This document shows positions 1-9,076 of a stretch of 64,000 nucleotides of DNA, one piece after another. The position numbers and the translations under genes were made by a program. Under the pieces are notes generated by a model. The model saw nothing but the letters and a program-made list of their open reading frames with translations, did no database searches and had not been told where the DNA came from. Source of the DNA: DASXKD01 sp963734725 (GTDB lineage: Bacteria > Actinomycetota > Actinomycetes > Streptosporangiales > Streptosporangiaceae); the NCBI GenBank assembly GCA_963734725.1, contig CAVTIX010000021.1:229313-293312 (forward strand), given 5' to 3'. Position 1 is the first letter of the stretch, and each line of letters opens with the position of its first letter.

Positions 1-135
1 TGGGCCGACGCGGCCGCCGTGGCACTTGACGTGCCCCGGGTGTCCCTGGCCGACGCGGTGCGGGCAATGATCCGGGTCAGCGCCGAGAACCCCGGCGAGG
101 TCCTCGACCGCCTGCGCCGCGACCGGGACGGCTGA
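1..135 (+). CDS. 3' end of an unidentified gene (truncated by window edge)
   Basis: An open frame runs from base 1 to a TGA at 133-135 and encodes the last 44 residues of a protein that begins upstream of the window. The tail is acidic/arginine-rich and ends in RLRRDRDG. No motif allows a family call. A strong hairpin follows 8 bases after the stop, which supports this being a real gene end. Confidence 0.6.
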   Translation, partial: WADAAAVALDVPRVSLADAVRAMIRVSAENPGEVLDRLRRDRDG

Positions 136-143
136 CCACCGCA

Positions 144-178
144 GCGCCGGGCGCCCCTGGCGTACGGGCGCCCGGCGC
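144..178. terminator. Perfect 13-bp stem hairpin between convergent genes
   Basis: GCGCCGGGCGCCC at 144-156 pairs perfectly with its reverse complement at 166-178 across a 9-base loop. It sits between the end of the partial plus-strand gene (135) and the end of the ABC permease gene on the minus strand (254), so it can serve as a bidirectional terminator. No U tract follows, as is common for actinobacterial terminators. Confidence 0.7.
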
Positions 179-253
179 CTGACGGTCGGCGGGCCGAGCG
201 GCGGACCGGCCGATCGGCTGGGCCGGCGACCGGATGTGGGGGGCCGGCCGTGG

Positions 254-1096
254 CTACGCGTCCCCGCGGCGCATCCGCATCGCGGCGAGGCCCAGCACGG
301 CGGCGGCGTACAGGCAGAACAAGCCGAATCCGGTCCATGGCGCCAGCGACACCGCCGGGTCCGGGTGAACGGTGGTCACCGCCTGCCCGGCCGTGGCGGG
401 CAGGAACTTGCCGACCTCGCCGGACCACTTCCCCGGCAGGAAGCCGGCCGCGATCTGAACCGCGAACAGCAGGCCGAACAGCGCCGAGATCCCGCCGGCC
501 GTGCTGCGCAGCAGGGCGCCGAGGCCGAGCCCGAGCAGCGCCGCCACGGCCAGGTACAGGGCGCTGCCGAGCACCGCCCGGGCCACGCCGGGGTGGCTCA
601 GCGAGACCGCGAGGTGCTGCCGGCCCAGGATCGACTGGCCGGCCAGGAACGCGGCCACCGCGGCGGGCAGGCTCACCGCGGCCGTGGCGGTGGCCAGCAC
701 CGCGGCCTTCCCCCACAGGACCGGCAAGCGGCGGGGCACGGCGGCGAAGCTCGCCCGGATCAGCCCGCTGGCGTATTCACTGGTGATCAGCAGCACGCCA
801 AGCACCCCGGCCGCGATCTGCGCCAGCTGCACACCGGCCAGGCTCACGGCCGCCGGGTCAAACGCACTGGCCGCCGCGGCCCCGTGCGGTGGCCGGGCCT
901 CCCGCAGCAGGCTGTAGAGGATGCCGAACCCGATGATCAGGACGGCCGCCGACAGCAGCGCCCAGCCGACTGACGGCTGGGTGCGCAGCTTGGTCCACTC
1001 GGACCGCAGCACCCGGGCCTGAGTGACCCGCTGCGGCTGTGCATAGGCCGGCACCGTCGCCGGCGTCCATCCTTGATCCTGCGTCCAGGTTGTCAC
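254..1096 (-). CDS. ABC-2 type transporter permease
   Basis: 280-residue integral membrane protein. After a basic N-terminus (LRSEWTKLRTQPS, typical of ABC-2 permeases) it has about six hydrophobic segments, including one at residues 44-63 and a C-terminal segment ending just before the basic tail MRMRRGDA. It is probably the membrane half of an efflux or bacteriocin-type ABC exporter. The GTG start at 1096 overlaps the TGA of the upstream ATPase gene by four bases (GTGA), so the two are translationally coupled. The substrate cannot be read from the sequence. Confidence 0.85.
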   Translation of the reverse strand: MTTWTQDQGWTPATVPAYAQPQRVTQARVLRSEWTKLRTQPSVGWALLSAAVLIIGFGILYSLLREARPPHGAAAASAFDPAAVSLAGVQLAQIAAGVLGVLLITSEYASGLIRASFAAVPRRLPVLWGKAAVLATATAAVSLPAAVAAFLAGQSILGRQHLAVSLSHPGVARAVLGSALYLAVAALLGLGLGALLRSTAGGISALFGLLFAVQIAAGFLPGKWSGEVGKFLPATAGQAVTTVHPDPAVSLAPWTGFGLFCLYAAAVLGLAAMRMRRGDA

Positions 1097-2040
1097 TTCG
1101 TCTCCTCAAGGCTGGGCCCGGCCGGCGGCCGGGGCGCGGCGCGGAACTCGACCGCGTCTTGGGTCAGATCGACGAAGGCGTCTTCCAGCGACGCCTGTTC
1201 GGTGGCTAGCTCGAGCAGGGTGATCCCGGCCGCGCCGGCCGCCGCGCCGACACGCCCGGCGGGCAGGCCGGATACGAGCAGCGCGCCGTCATCGGCGGCC
1301 TGGACCATCACCTCGGGTGAGCGCAGCAGCCTGGCCAGGGCGTCCTGATCTGAGCTGCGGACCCGGACCCGGGCGGCCGCGGGGGCAGCCGCCGCGATGA
1401 ATTCCGCAACGCTGGTGTCGGCGATCAGGCGGCCACGGCCGATCACGATCAGGTGCGTGGCGGTCTGTGCGATCTCGCTCATCAGGTGCGAGGAAACGAA
1501 GACCGTCTTCCCGCGCGCGGCGAGATCGGCCAGCAGCCCCCTGATCCAGCGGATGCCCTCGACATCCAGCCCGTTCACCGGCTCATCCAGCACCACGGTG
1601 GCCGGGTCGCCGACCAGCGCCGCGGCGATGCCCAGCCGCTGGCTCATGCCGAGCGAGAACTTGCCGGCGCTCCGGCCCGCCACCTCGCGCAGCCCGACGG
1701 CGTCGATCACCTCATCCACCCGGGACCGGCGGATGCCGCTGGTCTGCGCCAGCGCGAGCAGGTGGTGGTACGCGCTGCGGGCTGGGTGGACCGCCCGCGG
1801 GTCGAGCATCCCGCCGAGTTCCCGCAGCGGCGCAGCGTGGCTTCGGGGCGGGCGGCCGTTGACCGTGACCGAGCCGCTGGTCGGCTCGTCCAGGCCGAGG
1901 ATCATCCGCATCGTGGTGGTCTTCCCGGCGCCGTTCGGGCCGAGGAAACCGGTCACCACGCCGGGCCGGACGGTGAACGTCAGGTCAGAAACGGCGGTGG
2001 TGGCGCCATAGCGTTTCGTCAGTGCGCTGAGTTCAATCAT
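1093..2040 (-). CDS. ABC transporter ATP-binding protein
   Basis: 315-residue ATPase that should energise the permease encoded directly downstream. Walker A GPNGAGKTT lies near residue 37, the signature FSLGMSQRL near residue 133 and Walker B VVLDEP near 155, followed by the switch His in VSSHLMSE. The ATG at 2040 (MIELSALTKRYGA) is preferred because the nucleotide-binding fold begins there; the open frame extends further upstream to 2334 but that part has no family similarity. It is divergent from the histidine kinase gene, a common arrangement in which the two-component system controls the exporter. That control is inferred. Confidence 0.9.
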   Translation of the reverse strand: MIELSALTKRYGATTAVSDLTFTVRPGVVTGFLGPNGAGKTTTMRMILGLDEPTSGSVTVNGRPPRSHAAPLRELGGMLDPRAVHPARSAYHHLLALAQTSGIRRSRVDEVIDAVGLREVAGRSAGKFSLGMSQRLGIAAALVGDPATVVLDEPVNGLDVEGIRWIRGLLADLAARGKTVFVSSHLMSEIAQTATHLIVIGRGRLIADTSVAEFIAAAAPAAARVRVRSSDQDALARLLRSPEVMVQAADDGALLVSGLPAGRVGAAAGAAGITLLELATEQASLEDAFVDLTQDAVEFRAAPRPPAGPSLEETK

Positions 2041-2170
2041 GGGATCGACGTTGCCAGCGGCGGCTGGCGCTGTCGGTAGGGCGCCCAGCCTGCCCGGGGT
2101 GGGGATTTCCCTACGCGGTGAGCCGGACAACCCCATGGTGAGCAGTTGGGACGCTCTATACCGTGATGAC

Positions 2171-3454
2171 ATGATCTCGGCCGAGGTGACCACCCGCCGC
2201 GTCCCGGCCGTGGTCCGGGCGCTCTGGTCGGCGCCGACCAGGCGCGCCACCGGCAACGCGCTCGCCGCCCTGCTCGTCGCGACGGTGGGGATTGTGCTGC
2301 TGGGCGGGCTGATCGTTGTCACCGGCGGCGCCATCTACAGCCTGGTGAACTGGCCGGTAGGCGTCTGGGCGCTTGCCGTGCTGTATGTGGCGATGGTGCT
2401 GGCCGCCCCGGTCCTGGTGCTGTGGGTGGTCCAGGGGCTCACCGCGCTCCAGCGCTCGCGCCTGCACGCGACGCTCGGCCTGGAACTTCCGGACAACGGG
2501 CAGTCCGCCCGGCGTAAGCCGTGGCCGGTCGGCCCGTGGCGCGACGCCGCGACGTGGCGGCAGCTCGGGTATCACCTGCTAGCGGTGCTCATCGGCGGAG
2601 CCGGCGGCGGGCTCGTGGCCGCCTGCTGGCTGGCGCCGGTGGCCGCGATCGGCTACCTGGCCGCGGGTCACACGGCCGCCGTCTCCGGCGCCGCCGCCGT
2701 GCTGGCCGGGGCCGGGCTGCTGCTCGCGGCGCCCTGGGTAGCCCGCCTGGTGGCCCGGGCGGATGAGGCAGCGGGCCGGGCGCTGCTCGGCCCCAGCCGC
2801 AACGAGGCCCTGGAGCTGCGGGTCGAGTCGCTGGCCCGCAGCCGCGCCGACATCCTCAGCGCCACCGACGCCGAGCGCCGCCGGATCGAGCGCGACCTGC
2901 ACGACGGCGCCCAGCAGCGGCTCGTGTCCCTGGCCATGAACCTCGGCATGGCCCGCGCCCGTCTCACCGATGCCCCGCAGGCCGCGCAGCAGGCGATCGC
3001 CGACGCACATGACGAGGCGCTGACGGCGCTGTCGGAACTGCGCGACTTCATCCGCGGGCTGCACCCGGCCGTGCTCAACGACCGGGGCCTGGCCGCGGCG
3101 CTCTCCGGCCTCGCCGCGCGCGCCCCGCTGCCGGTCCGCCTGCACGTCAACACCCCGCGGCCCGCCGCCGCCAGCATCGAGGCCGTGGCGTATTTCATCG
3201 TTTCCGAGGCGCTGGCCAACGTGGCGAAGCACGCCCAGGCAACCCGGGCCGAGGTGACCGTGGTCCGCGACGGTGGCCTGCTCCGGATCGAGGTCACCGA
3301 CGACGGCCGCGGCGGCGCGGTCCCCGCGCGCAGCGACGGCACGGGGCTGAAGGGCCTCGCCCAGCGCGCCGCCGCGGTGGATGGGACGCTGACCATCGAC
3401 AGCCCACCGGGCGGGCCGACCGTGATCTCCGTGGAGCTGCCATGCGAATCGTGA
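2171..3454 (+). CDS. NarL/DesK-family sensor histidine kinase
   Basis: 427-residue membrane sensor kinase. Four or five hydrophobic segments occupy roughly residues 25-185, followed by a linker and a HisKA_3 dimerisation domain with the phospho-acceptor His in ERDLHDGAQQRL (about residue 244). The HATPase domain has the N box ANVAKH (about 350) and G box GTGLKG (about 389). The frame is open back to 2039, but an ATG at 2171 lies about 9 bases after a TATACC -10-like hexamer (2157-2162), which suggests a leaderless mRNA starting there. It overlaps the response regulator gene by 13 bases. It probably senses membrane or envelope stress and regulates the divergent ABC exporter (inference from context). 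Confidence 0.88.
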   Translation: MISAEVTTRRVPAVVRALWSAPTRRATGNALAALLVATVGIVLLGGLIVVTGGAIYSLVNWPVGVWALAVLYVAMVLAAPVLVLWVVQGLTALQRSRLHATLGLELPDNGQSARRKPWPVGPWRDAATWRQLGYHLLAVLIGGAGGGLVAACWLAPVAAIGYLAAGHTAAVSGAAAVLAGAGLLLAAPWVARLVARADEAAGRALLGPSRNEALELRVESLARSRADILSATDAERRRIERDLHDGAQQRLVSLAMNLGMARARLTDAPQAAQQAIADAHDEALTALSELRDFIRGLHPAVLNDRGLAAALSGLAARAPLPVRLHVNTPRPAAASIEAVAYFIVSEALANVAKHAQATRAEVTVVRDGGLLRIEVTDDGRGGAVPARSDGTGLKGLAQRAAAVDGTLTIDSPPGGPTVISVELPCES

Positions 3455-4083
3455 TCGCCGAGGACTCCGTGCTGCTCCGGGACGGCCTGACCAGAATGCT
3501 CACCGACGCCGGGTACGAGGTCGCCGCGGCGGTGCCGGACGCGGAGGAGTTGCTGCGCAGCGTGGCCGAGCACAAGCCGGGCCTGGCCGTCATCGACGTC
3601 CGGATGCCGCCCACGCACACCGACGAGGGCATCCGGGCCGCGCTGGTCATCCGCCGCCAGTACCCGGATGTCGCGCTGCTGGTGCTGTCCCAGTACGTGG
3701 AGGAGAGCTACGCCACCGACCTGCTGTCCGCCGCGACCAGCTCGGTCGGGTACCTGCTGAAGGACCGCGTCGCGCACGTGACCGACTTCCTGGACGCGGT
3801 GCGCCGGGTCGCCGCCGGCGGCACGGCCCTGGACCCGGAGGTCGTCGCGCAACTGCTGGTGCGCCGGCGCGACGACCCGATCGACCGGCTCACGCCGCGG
3901 GAGCTCCACGTGCTGCGGATGATGGCCGAGGGGCGCTCCAACAACGGGATCGTCGAGGCGCTGAAGGTCAGCCCGAGCGCGGTGGAGAAGTACGTCACGA
4001 ACATCTTCCTCAAGCTCGACCTGCCGCCCACCGGCACCGACCACCGCCGGGTGCTCGCCGTGCTCAAGTACCTCGGCACCTGA
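3442..4083 (+). CDS. NarL/LuxR-family response regulator
   Basis: 213-residue partner of the preceding kinase. The receiver domain (residues 1-120) carries the acidic pocket in IAEDS and the phospho-acceptor Asp in VIDVRMP (about residue 52), and the conserved Lys in YLLKD. A LuxR-type helix-turn-helix (TPRELHVLRMMAEGRSN onward) occupies the C-terminus. The start lies inside the 3' end of the kinase gene, so translation is probably coupled. The adjacent, divergent ABC exporter operon is the likely target. Confidence 0.92.
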   Translation: MRIVIAEDSVLLRDGLTRMLTDAGYEVAAAVPDAEELLRSVAEHKPGLAVIDVRMPPTHTDEGIRAALVIRRQYPDVALLVLSQYVEESYATDLLSAATSSVGYLLKDRVAHVTDFLDAVRRVAAGGTALDPEVVAQLLVRRRDDPIDRLTPRELHVLRMMAEGRSNNGIVEALKVSPSAVEKYVTNIFLKLDLPPTGTDHRRVLAVLKYLGT

Positions 4084-4105
4084 TTCCTGCCTGCGATGCC
4101 ATATC

Positions 4106-5134
4106 TCACTCGCATGCCGCCGCGAAGGTCTCCCGGATCCGCGTGTTATCCGCACCCGACCCGATCAACAGGTGGAGCAGGATGCGGGCCTTGACCGGGG
4201 CCAGGCAGCCTGCGCTGATGAGCCCGCGCGACAGCAGGTCTCGCTCGGAACCGGGGTAGCCGTACGTGCGGTCATGAACCGGGCCGGCGCCGATCCGGGA
4301 GGCCAGGACCACCGGGATCCGGTCCGCGAGCCGGCCGAGGACCGGCGCCATATCGGCCGGGACATGACCCACCCCGAGGGCGGCTATCACCAGGCCATCG
4401 GCCCGCTCCCCCACCGCATCGGCGAAGCTGCCATCGTCGCCCAGCACGACCGTCACAACGCCTACCCGCACCCTCCGCGCTGGATCCGGATGGAGGGCCG
4501 GTGACCGGCGCCGAAGCGCGACCGGCAGGCGAACGCGGCCCTCAACGACCTCCCCGAGCGGTCCATGGCCCGGCGAGGCGAACGCGGCGGGGCTCGCCGT
4601 ATGGGTTTTCTGGACCCAGCGTGCCGCGTGGATCCGGTCGCCCAGGACGACGAGGCAACCCATGCCGCGCGCACCGGGGCTGATCGCGACCCGGATCGAC
4701 GCCAGGATGTTTGCCGGTCCGTCCGCCCCGGCCATGGTCGGGTTGCGCATGGCACCGGTCACGACGACCGGCGCATCGGTGTCCAGCAGCAGATCCAGGA
4801 CGTAGGCGACTTCCTCGATGGTGTCCGTGCCCTGGATGACCACCACTCCCCGGCAGCCGCTGTCCAGCGCGCCGTTGATCGCAGCGGCTAGGTCGAACAG
4901 GTCGCGAAAGGAAAGGGACCCCCCGGGCTTGCGGCGGAAGTCCACGGTGCGCAATTCGGCGCCGACGCTGTCCAAGCCAGGCACGGCCGCAAGCAAGTCC
5001 GGCGCCGAGAGCGCGGGCGACACGCCGCCGCCGGGCGACTGCGTCATGGTGATCGTCCCGCCCAGCCCAAAGACAGCCACGCACGACCTGGCGGATTCAG
5101 TCACCGGCGAGCCGCTCAACCGCTCCTTGGCCAC
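4106..5134 (-). CDS. L-asparaginase (type I/II family)
   Basis: 342 residues, the usual length for the asparaginase/glutaminase family that hydrolyses L-asparagine to aspartate and ammonia. Both signature sites are present: the N-terminal GLGGTITMT with the nucleophilic Thr, and the QGTDTIEE block with the second catalytic Thr-Asp pair. GAMRNP follows. There is no signal peptide, so it is probably cytoplasmic. GTG at 5134 is the first start; GTGACTGAATCC further in (residue 11) is an alternative because the catalytic fold begins only after it. It converges on the response regulator gene with a 22-base gap. Confidence 0.88.
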   Translation of the reverse strand: MAKERLSGSPVTESARSCVAVFGLGGTITMTQSPGGGVSPALSAPDLLAAVPGLDSVGAELRTVDFRRKPGGSLSFRDLFDLAAAINGALDSGCRGVVVIQGTDTIEEVAYVLDLLLDTDAPVVVTGAMRNPTMAGADGPANILASIRVAISPGARGMGCLVVLGDRIHAARWVQKTHTASPAAFASPGHGPLGEVVEGRVRLPVALRRRSPALHPDPARRVRVGVVTVVLGDDGSFADAVGERADGLVIAALGVGHVPADMAPVLGRLADRIPVVLASRIGAGPVHDRTYGYPGSERDLLSRGLISAGCLAPVKARILLHLLIGSGADNTRIRETFAAACE

Positions 5135-5166
5135 GAATCACCGTAGCCCACCGGACAGCGGCAGCC

Positions 5167-6183
5167 TCAGCCGATGACCTCGGGCAGCCCGCAACGGACC
5201 GCGAGCGCCGGGTCGCGGTAGGAGATCAGGGCGGTAATGAGGATCTGGCCATCTACCTCGCCGAGTTGCAGGACCTGCAATCCGCTTGCCGCCAGCCGCC
5301 CGCGTTCATCTGGCTGATAGGTCGCGAAGGCGGGCTGCCCGTTGCAGGCGCCCGGCCTTAGCTGCACGCCGTGCGGGCGGGCCGCGGCGAATATGGCGGT
5401 TTCGACGAATGTCGTGACGGCCGCGCGGCCAGCGAACCACGCGGCCAGCGGTGGCATGGAGAACCGAACGTCCTCGGCGATCAGCTCGACGAAGGCATCG
5501 ATGTCGGCCATGCGCCAGGCGCGGACGTACCGCTCCAGGAACTGCTGCACGCGTGGATCGCTGATCGGCGGCTGCGGGTCAGCGGCGGCCCTCACTCGCT
5601 CCCTGGCGCGCGATAGCAGGCTGTTGACCGCCGACGTGCTGATGACGAGCGTCTCGCTGACCTCGGCGTGGCTGAAGCCAAGCACGTCGTGGAGCAGCAG
5701 GGCCGCCCGCTGACGTGGCGCGAGGCGCTGCAGGGCAGCGACAAAGGCGAGGCTGATCTCCTCCCGGCGGATCACTTCGTCCTGAGGGCTCGCCGGCCCG
5801 GCGAGGTCGTTATCGCTGACCGGCTCCACCCAGGCCAGCTCCGGCTCGGGCGGTGCGAGCGGCGCGCCGGGCCGGGCCGGTGCGCCGTAACCGGCCGGGT
5901 TGCCACGTGCCTTCCGTGCCCGCAGCATGTCGAGGCAGACATTGGTCGCAATCCGGTGGAGCCACGCGGCAAACGTCCCCGACCCGTCGTATGTGCCACG
6001 CCGGCGCCAGGCGCGTTCCAGAGTGTCTTGAAGCGCGTCCTCGGCGTCGGCGCCCGACCCAAGCATGCGGTAGCAGTGCCGAAAGAGGGACCGCTGCTGC
6101 GGCCCGGCCAATGCGGTAAATGCCGCCTCATCCCCGGCGGCCACCCGGGCGAACAGATCAGACGGCTCGGCGGCGTGTGTCAT
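5167..6183 (-). CDS. ECF sigma factor with C-terminal SnoaL-like domain (SigG-like)
   Basis: 338-residue extracytoplasmic-function sigma factor. Region 2 (residues 10-85) includes DAEDALQDTLERAWRR, and region 4 (about 140-205) includes APRQRAALLLHDVLGFSHAEV. The last 130 residues form a SnoaL/NTF2-like domain that in related ECF groups acts as a fused regulatory module in place of a separate anti-sigma factor. A GGGGAG ribosome-binding site precedes the ATG by two bases. No anti-sigma gene is adjacent. The neighbouring VOC gene is transcribed in the same direction from upstream. Confidence 0.88.
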   Translation of the reverse strand: MTHAAEPSDLFARVAAGDEAAFTALAGPQQRSLFRHCYRMLGSGADAEDALQDTLERAWRRRGTYDGSGTFAAWLHRIATNVCLDMLRARKARGNPAGYGAPARPGAPLAPPEPELAWVEPVSDNDLAGPASPQDEVIRREEISLAFVAALQRLAPRQRAALLLHDVLGFSHAEVSETLVISTSAVNSLLSRARERVRAAADPQPPISDPRVQQFLERYVRAWRMADIDAFVELIAEDVRFSMPPLAAWFAGRAAVTTFVETAIFAAARPHGVQLRPGACNGQPAFATYQPDERGRLAASGLQVLQLGEVDGQILITALISYRDPALAVRCGLPEVIG

Positions 6184-6233
6184 TGCTCCCCTGTTATCGC
6201 GGCGCCGGCCGGCGGCTGGCCGCCGGAGATGTG

Positions 6234-6587
6234 TCAGGCGGTCTGGCTGGCTACCCCGACGACCTGGCCATGCGGGTCGGCGAACAGGCCAAAGGTCACG
6301 CCGGGCACCGACGTGGCTGGCTGGACGACGCGCCCGCCCTGGGCCGTGGCTGCTTCCAGTGTGGCAGCCACGTCTTCGACACCGACGAAGAACGTCACGA
6401 GCGCCTCGCCGCCCTGCAGCGGGCTGATCCCCCCGGGCACGGCCCCATCGACACCGGAGTCGATGTAGGTATAGCCGGGCACTCCCCCGTCAGGGTATGA
6501 CCAGCCGAACAGCTTTCCGTAGAACGACCGCGTCGCATCGGGGTCAGGTGACCGGATCTCGAAGTGGACCACGGGATGTCCCATCAT
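6234..6587 (-). CDS. VOC-family (glyoxalase/dioxygenase fold) protein
   Basis: 117-residue protein with the two beta-alpha-beta-beta-beta repeats of the vicinal-oxygen-chelate fold. Candidate metal ligands are the His in VVHFEIRSPD and the acidic/His residues in FADPHGQVVG. Close relatives are usually small single-domain proteins of unknown substrate. A GAGGAG site lies just before tandem ATG codons at 6587/6584. It is read toward the ECF sigma gene with a 50-base gap, so the two may share a transcript. Confidence 0.82.
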   Translation of the reverse strand: MMGHPVVHFEIRSPDPDATRSFYGKLFGWSYPDGGVPGYTYIDSGVDGAVPGGISPLQGGEALVTFFVGVEDVAATLEAATAQGGRVVQPATSVPGVTFGLFADPHGQVVGVASQTA

Positions 6588-6719
6588 TAGCTCCTCTAGG
6601 TTGGGGACCTCACATCCCGTACGACGGCCCGCACGCGAGGATCTCTCGGCCGGCGCGATGAGTTTCCGGGTTCCGCGTGATCAAGCAGCCAACTGTGATC
6701 GCCGTTATCGCCGCCGCTG

Positions 6720-8261
6720 TCAGCCTCCGCCCTGGATCTTGACAATGGCGGCGGTCGTGGCTTTGACAGTCAGGGTGATTCCCGAGCGCGGATCGACGGG
6801 AAGCGTGCTCCACGTTCCGTTCCAGGAGGCGTCGCCGGTGATGGCGGCGCCGCCGAGCGTGACCGCGGTGCCCCTGGCGTCTCCCGGCTGCCCCCCGGCC
6901 AGAGTCATGATCTGCGCGCTGTGCGCCCCGGCATCGGGCGGGGCGATCGTCACGACGGCATCCGCCGCGCCCGCGCCGTGGGCTTTGTTGATGATCGTGA
7001 CGTAGTCCCCGCCCGCCCCGCCGACGCAATAGGCGGTCAGGTTGATGCCGTTCGCGTTCTGAATCCGGACGGGCTTGACCTGCCCCGCCGAGCTGAGGGT
7101 GAACGCCTTGATGCCGTATCCCTTCGGGTTGATCGCATACCCCCCGCCCCCGGCGGGATCGGGCACGATCGTGGCGGTGGCCAGCCCCCGCCGGTTGTGG
7201 AAGTTCACGCCCGCGGCGCCGTGGGCGGCAAACCAGTGCAGGTGATCCAGCGCCCACAGCGCCGCGGCGTACGCGTCGCTGGCCCCCTCGACGCCGCCGA
7301 GGTAGTCATTCGATTCGGTGAGCCGGTAGCGCAGGCCAGCCGCGGTCACCGGGGCGAGGTTGTTTTCATACAGCCAGGGATACGGGGTGTAGGTGGTGGC
7401 TGCGGGCTGGGTCCCGATCGCGGTGCCGGTCACCCACTCGGCGGACAGCATGTTGCTGATCGCCTGCTGCGCGGTTGTCTGCCCGGGTGAATCCCCCACG
7501 TAGTAGTGCTGGGTGACCTCTATTATCCGGCCGGAAGCCTTTTCATCGCGAGCGAGCTGCTCCGTCCACGACACTCCGTTGTCCGGGCCGGGGGTGTAGG
7601 TCTTGTTGCTGTAGGCCCCGAGGTCTGGCCCCGAAAATTGCGCTCCCGGCGCCGCGCCCGTGATCGCCCCGGCAAGGTTCCGCCACTGGGCCAGGTAGGA
7701 CGAGTAGGCGCTGCCCGGCACGCCCGCCGCTTCCTCGTAGATCGCCGGGTCCAGCGCGTGGCCCGGGTAGGTGTGATAGGCATGCCAGTCTGGCTCGTTG
7801 CCGATGGCGAAGCTGGCCACGTGGTCCCGGTGATTACCCCAGATGTGCCCGGCGGCCTGGGCGTGGAGCGCCTTCAGGTCACCAGCGGGCGGCGTGCCGA
7901 CGCTGATCATACGGAGCGTGTAGATGACCTTCACCCCGGCCGCGGCGGCGAAGGCAAATAGATTATCGACTCCGCTGAAGCCATCACTGCCTGTGCCGGC
8001 CGGGATCAACTGGTCCACCGTGCCCCCGCCGATCCGGAGGTTGCCCAGGCCCAGGTTGCGGAAGAGAGTGATGAGCGAGTTGTTTGCCGGGTTGAACAGG
8101 TTGCCACTGACGCCGGCGTTGCCGGAAGTGAGCGGCCCACGTTCGAAGCTGAGCCCAGCGAAATCAGCAGGGACCTGCGGCCCCGGATGCTGGGTGTCAA
8201 TGGTGATCGTTACCGGATGGGTGACCCGCGGGGCGGCACCCCGCGCAGGGGAGGACATCAT
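6720..8261 (-). CDS. Glycoside hydrolase, GH79-like (beta-glucuronidase/heparanase clan)
   Basis: About 513 residues. A (beta/alpha)8 fold of clan GH-A is indicated by the acid/base Glu in AIGNEPDWHAYH and the nucleophile Glu in LTESNDYLGG, followed by a beta-sandwich tail ending in VKIQGGG. This pattern matches GH79-type enzymes that cleave uronic-acid glycosides. No signal peptide is seen after any start. The tandem ATG at 8261/8258 with AAGGTGAGG upstream is preferred; a TTG at 8303 extends the frame. A well-placed ribosome-binding site (GAGGTGA) instead precedes an out-of-frame ATG at 8308, so a start-region frameshift or a leader peptide is possible. Confidence 0.75.
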   Translation of the reverse strand: MMSSPARGAAPRVTHPVTITIDTQHPGPQVPADFAGLSFERGPLTSGNAGVSGNLFNPANNSLITLFRNLGLGNLRIGGGTVDQLIPAGTGSDGFSGVDNLFAFAAAAGVKVIYTLRMISVGTPPAGDLKALHAQAAGHIWGNHRDHVASFAIGNEPDWHAYHTYPGHALDPAIYEEAAGVPGSAYSSYLAQWRNLAGAITGAAPGAQFSGPDLGAYSNKTYTPGPDNGVSWTEQLARDEKASGRIIEVTQHYYVGDSPGQTTAQQAISNMLSAEWVTGTAIGTQPAATTYTPYPWLYENNLAPVTAAGLRYRLTESNDYLGGVEGASDAYAAALWALDHLHWFAAHGAAGVNFHNRRGLATATIVPDPAGGGGYAINPKGYGIKAFTLSSAGQVKPVRIQNANGINLTAYCVGGAGGDYVTIINKAHGAGAADAVVTIAPPDAGAHSAQIMTLAGGQPGDARGTAVTLGGAAITGDASWNGTWSTLPVDPRSGITLTVKATTAAIVKIQGGG

Positions 8262-8393
8262 CCTCACCTTGGTCCGGGCAGACAGCAAGATCGGCCGGAG
8301 CAAGACATTTCAATCACCTCGCGGTACTCACGGCTGGCTCACGGTAATCGCTGCCGATGAGCCTTTTCCAACAATTGAATCCTTCGGTGGTTA

Positions 8394-8555
8394 CTAGCTT
8401 TTTACCACAGCATTGTCGGGCGTTTGAGCTGCCGAGGCCGCGATAATAGCCGCGATTCCGATCACTACAACCGTGCCTGCAATGATGCCCTCGACTCCCA
8501 GCGCCTGCCCTGGCAAAGCTACCGGCGCCGTAGCTGCGATATCTAGCGCTCGCAT
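8394..8555 (-). CDS. Putative 53-residue single-span membrane protein
   Basis: A short frame on the minus strand starts at ATG 8555 with GGGGA four bases upstream and ends in TAG at 8394. Residues 23-43 form one strongly hydrophobic alanine/isoleucine/valine helix (GIIAGTVVVIGIAAII), with a short polar C-terminus. It lies upstream of the GH79-like gene in the same orientation. No family is recognised. The clean helix and the ribosome-binding site support expression, but short frames can arise by chance. Confidence 0.42.
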   Translation of the reverse strand: MRALDIAATAPVALPGQALGVEGIIAGTVVVIGIAAIIAASAAQTPDNAVVKS

Positions 8556-8767
8556 GACATCCCCGGTCAACTCAGCAGGCTCCTATGCGGGCGAGCGGAG
8601 AGCGCAATCCGCAACCAACCTGACCTGATTATGACAGTGAATGAACACGCCGACAAGGGCGATGAATGGGAGTCCGATGCGGAGGGCGTTCGTCACCGGG
8701 GCCAGCGCCGGAATTTGCCGGGCGGCCTGCCTCCGGCTACCCCGCTGGCCTCCTCGCCGGCGCCGAG

Positions 8768-9076
8768 CTAGCCGCTGTAATGCTGGCGCAGCGCGTCCTG
8801 CTCGCTGTCGCTGAGCTGTTCGCCGCTTTCGACGTTAGGGGCGTTCTTGACCTGGTCCTTGGACACGGCCAGCACGACCAGCTCGCCGTCGAGCTTAGAT
8901 CCGCGGACCGGCGCGAAGCTCTGCCGGGTGCCGAACAGGCCGGTCTCTACCAGCACCCACTGTGGCTGACCGGTCTGCTCGTCGAGGAACATCTGGCTGA
9001 TCTTGCCGATCCTGTTGCCCTCGGCATCGACCGCGGCGCGGTGGATGTAGTCCGGAGGGTCCTGCGAGGTGGTCAT
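8768..9076 (-). CDS. PRC-barrel domain protein
   Basis: 102-residue protein with a single PRC-barrel-like domain (HRAAVDAEGNRIGKISQMF, then the strand pattern through SFAPVRGSKL). PRC barrels are small beta-barrels that bind proteins or RNA, and stand-alone actinobacterial versions are often stress-related. A GGGAG site lies six bases before the ATG. It is divergent, across 133 bases, from a second, frameshifted PRC-barrel gene. Confidence 0.85.
   Translation of the reverse strand: MTTSQDPPDYIHRAAVDAEGNRIGKISQMFLDEQTGQPQWVLVETGLFGTRQSFAPVRGSKLDGELVVLAVSKDQVKNAPNVESGEQLSDSEQDALRQHYSG

Noticed and set aside
2668..4155. 495-codon minus-strand open frame opposite the histidine kinase and response regulator
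   Set aside because: Shadow of GC-rich coding sequence; the plus strand carries both two-component proteins with all motifs.
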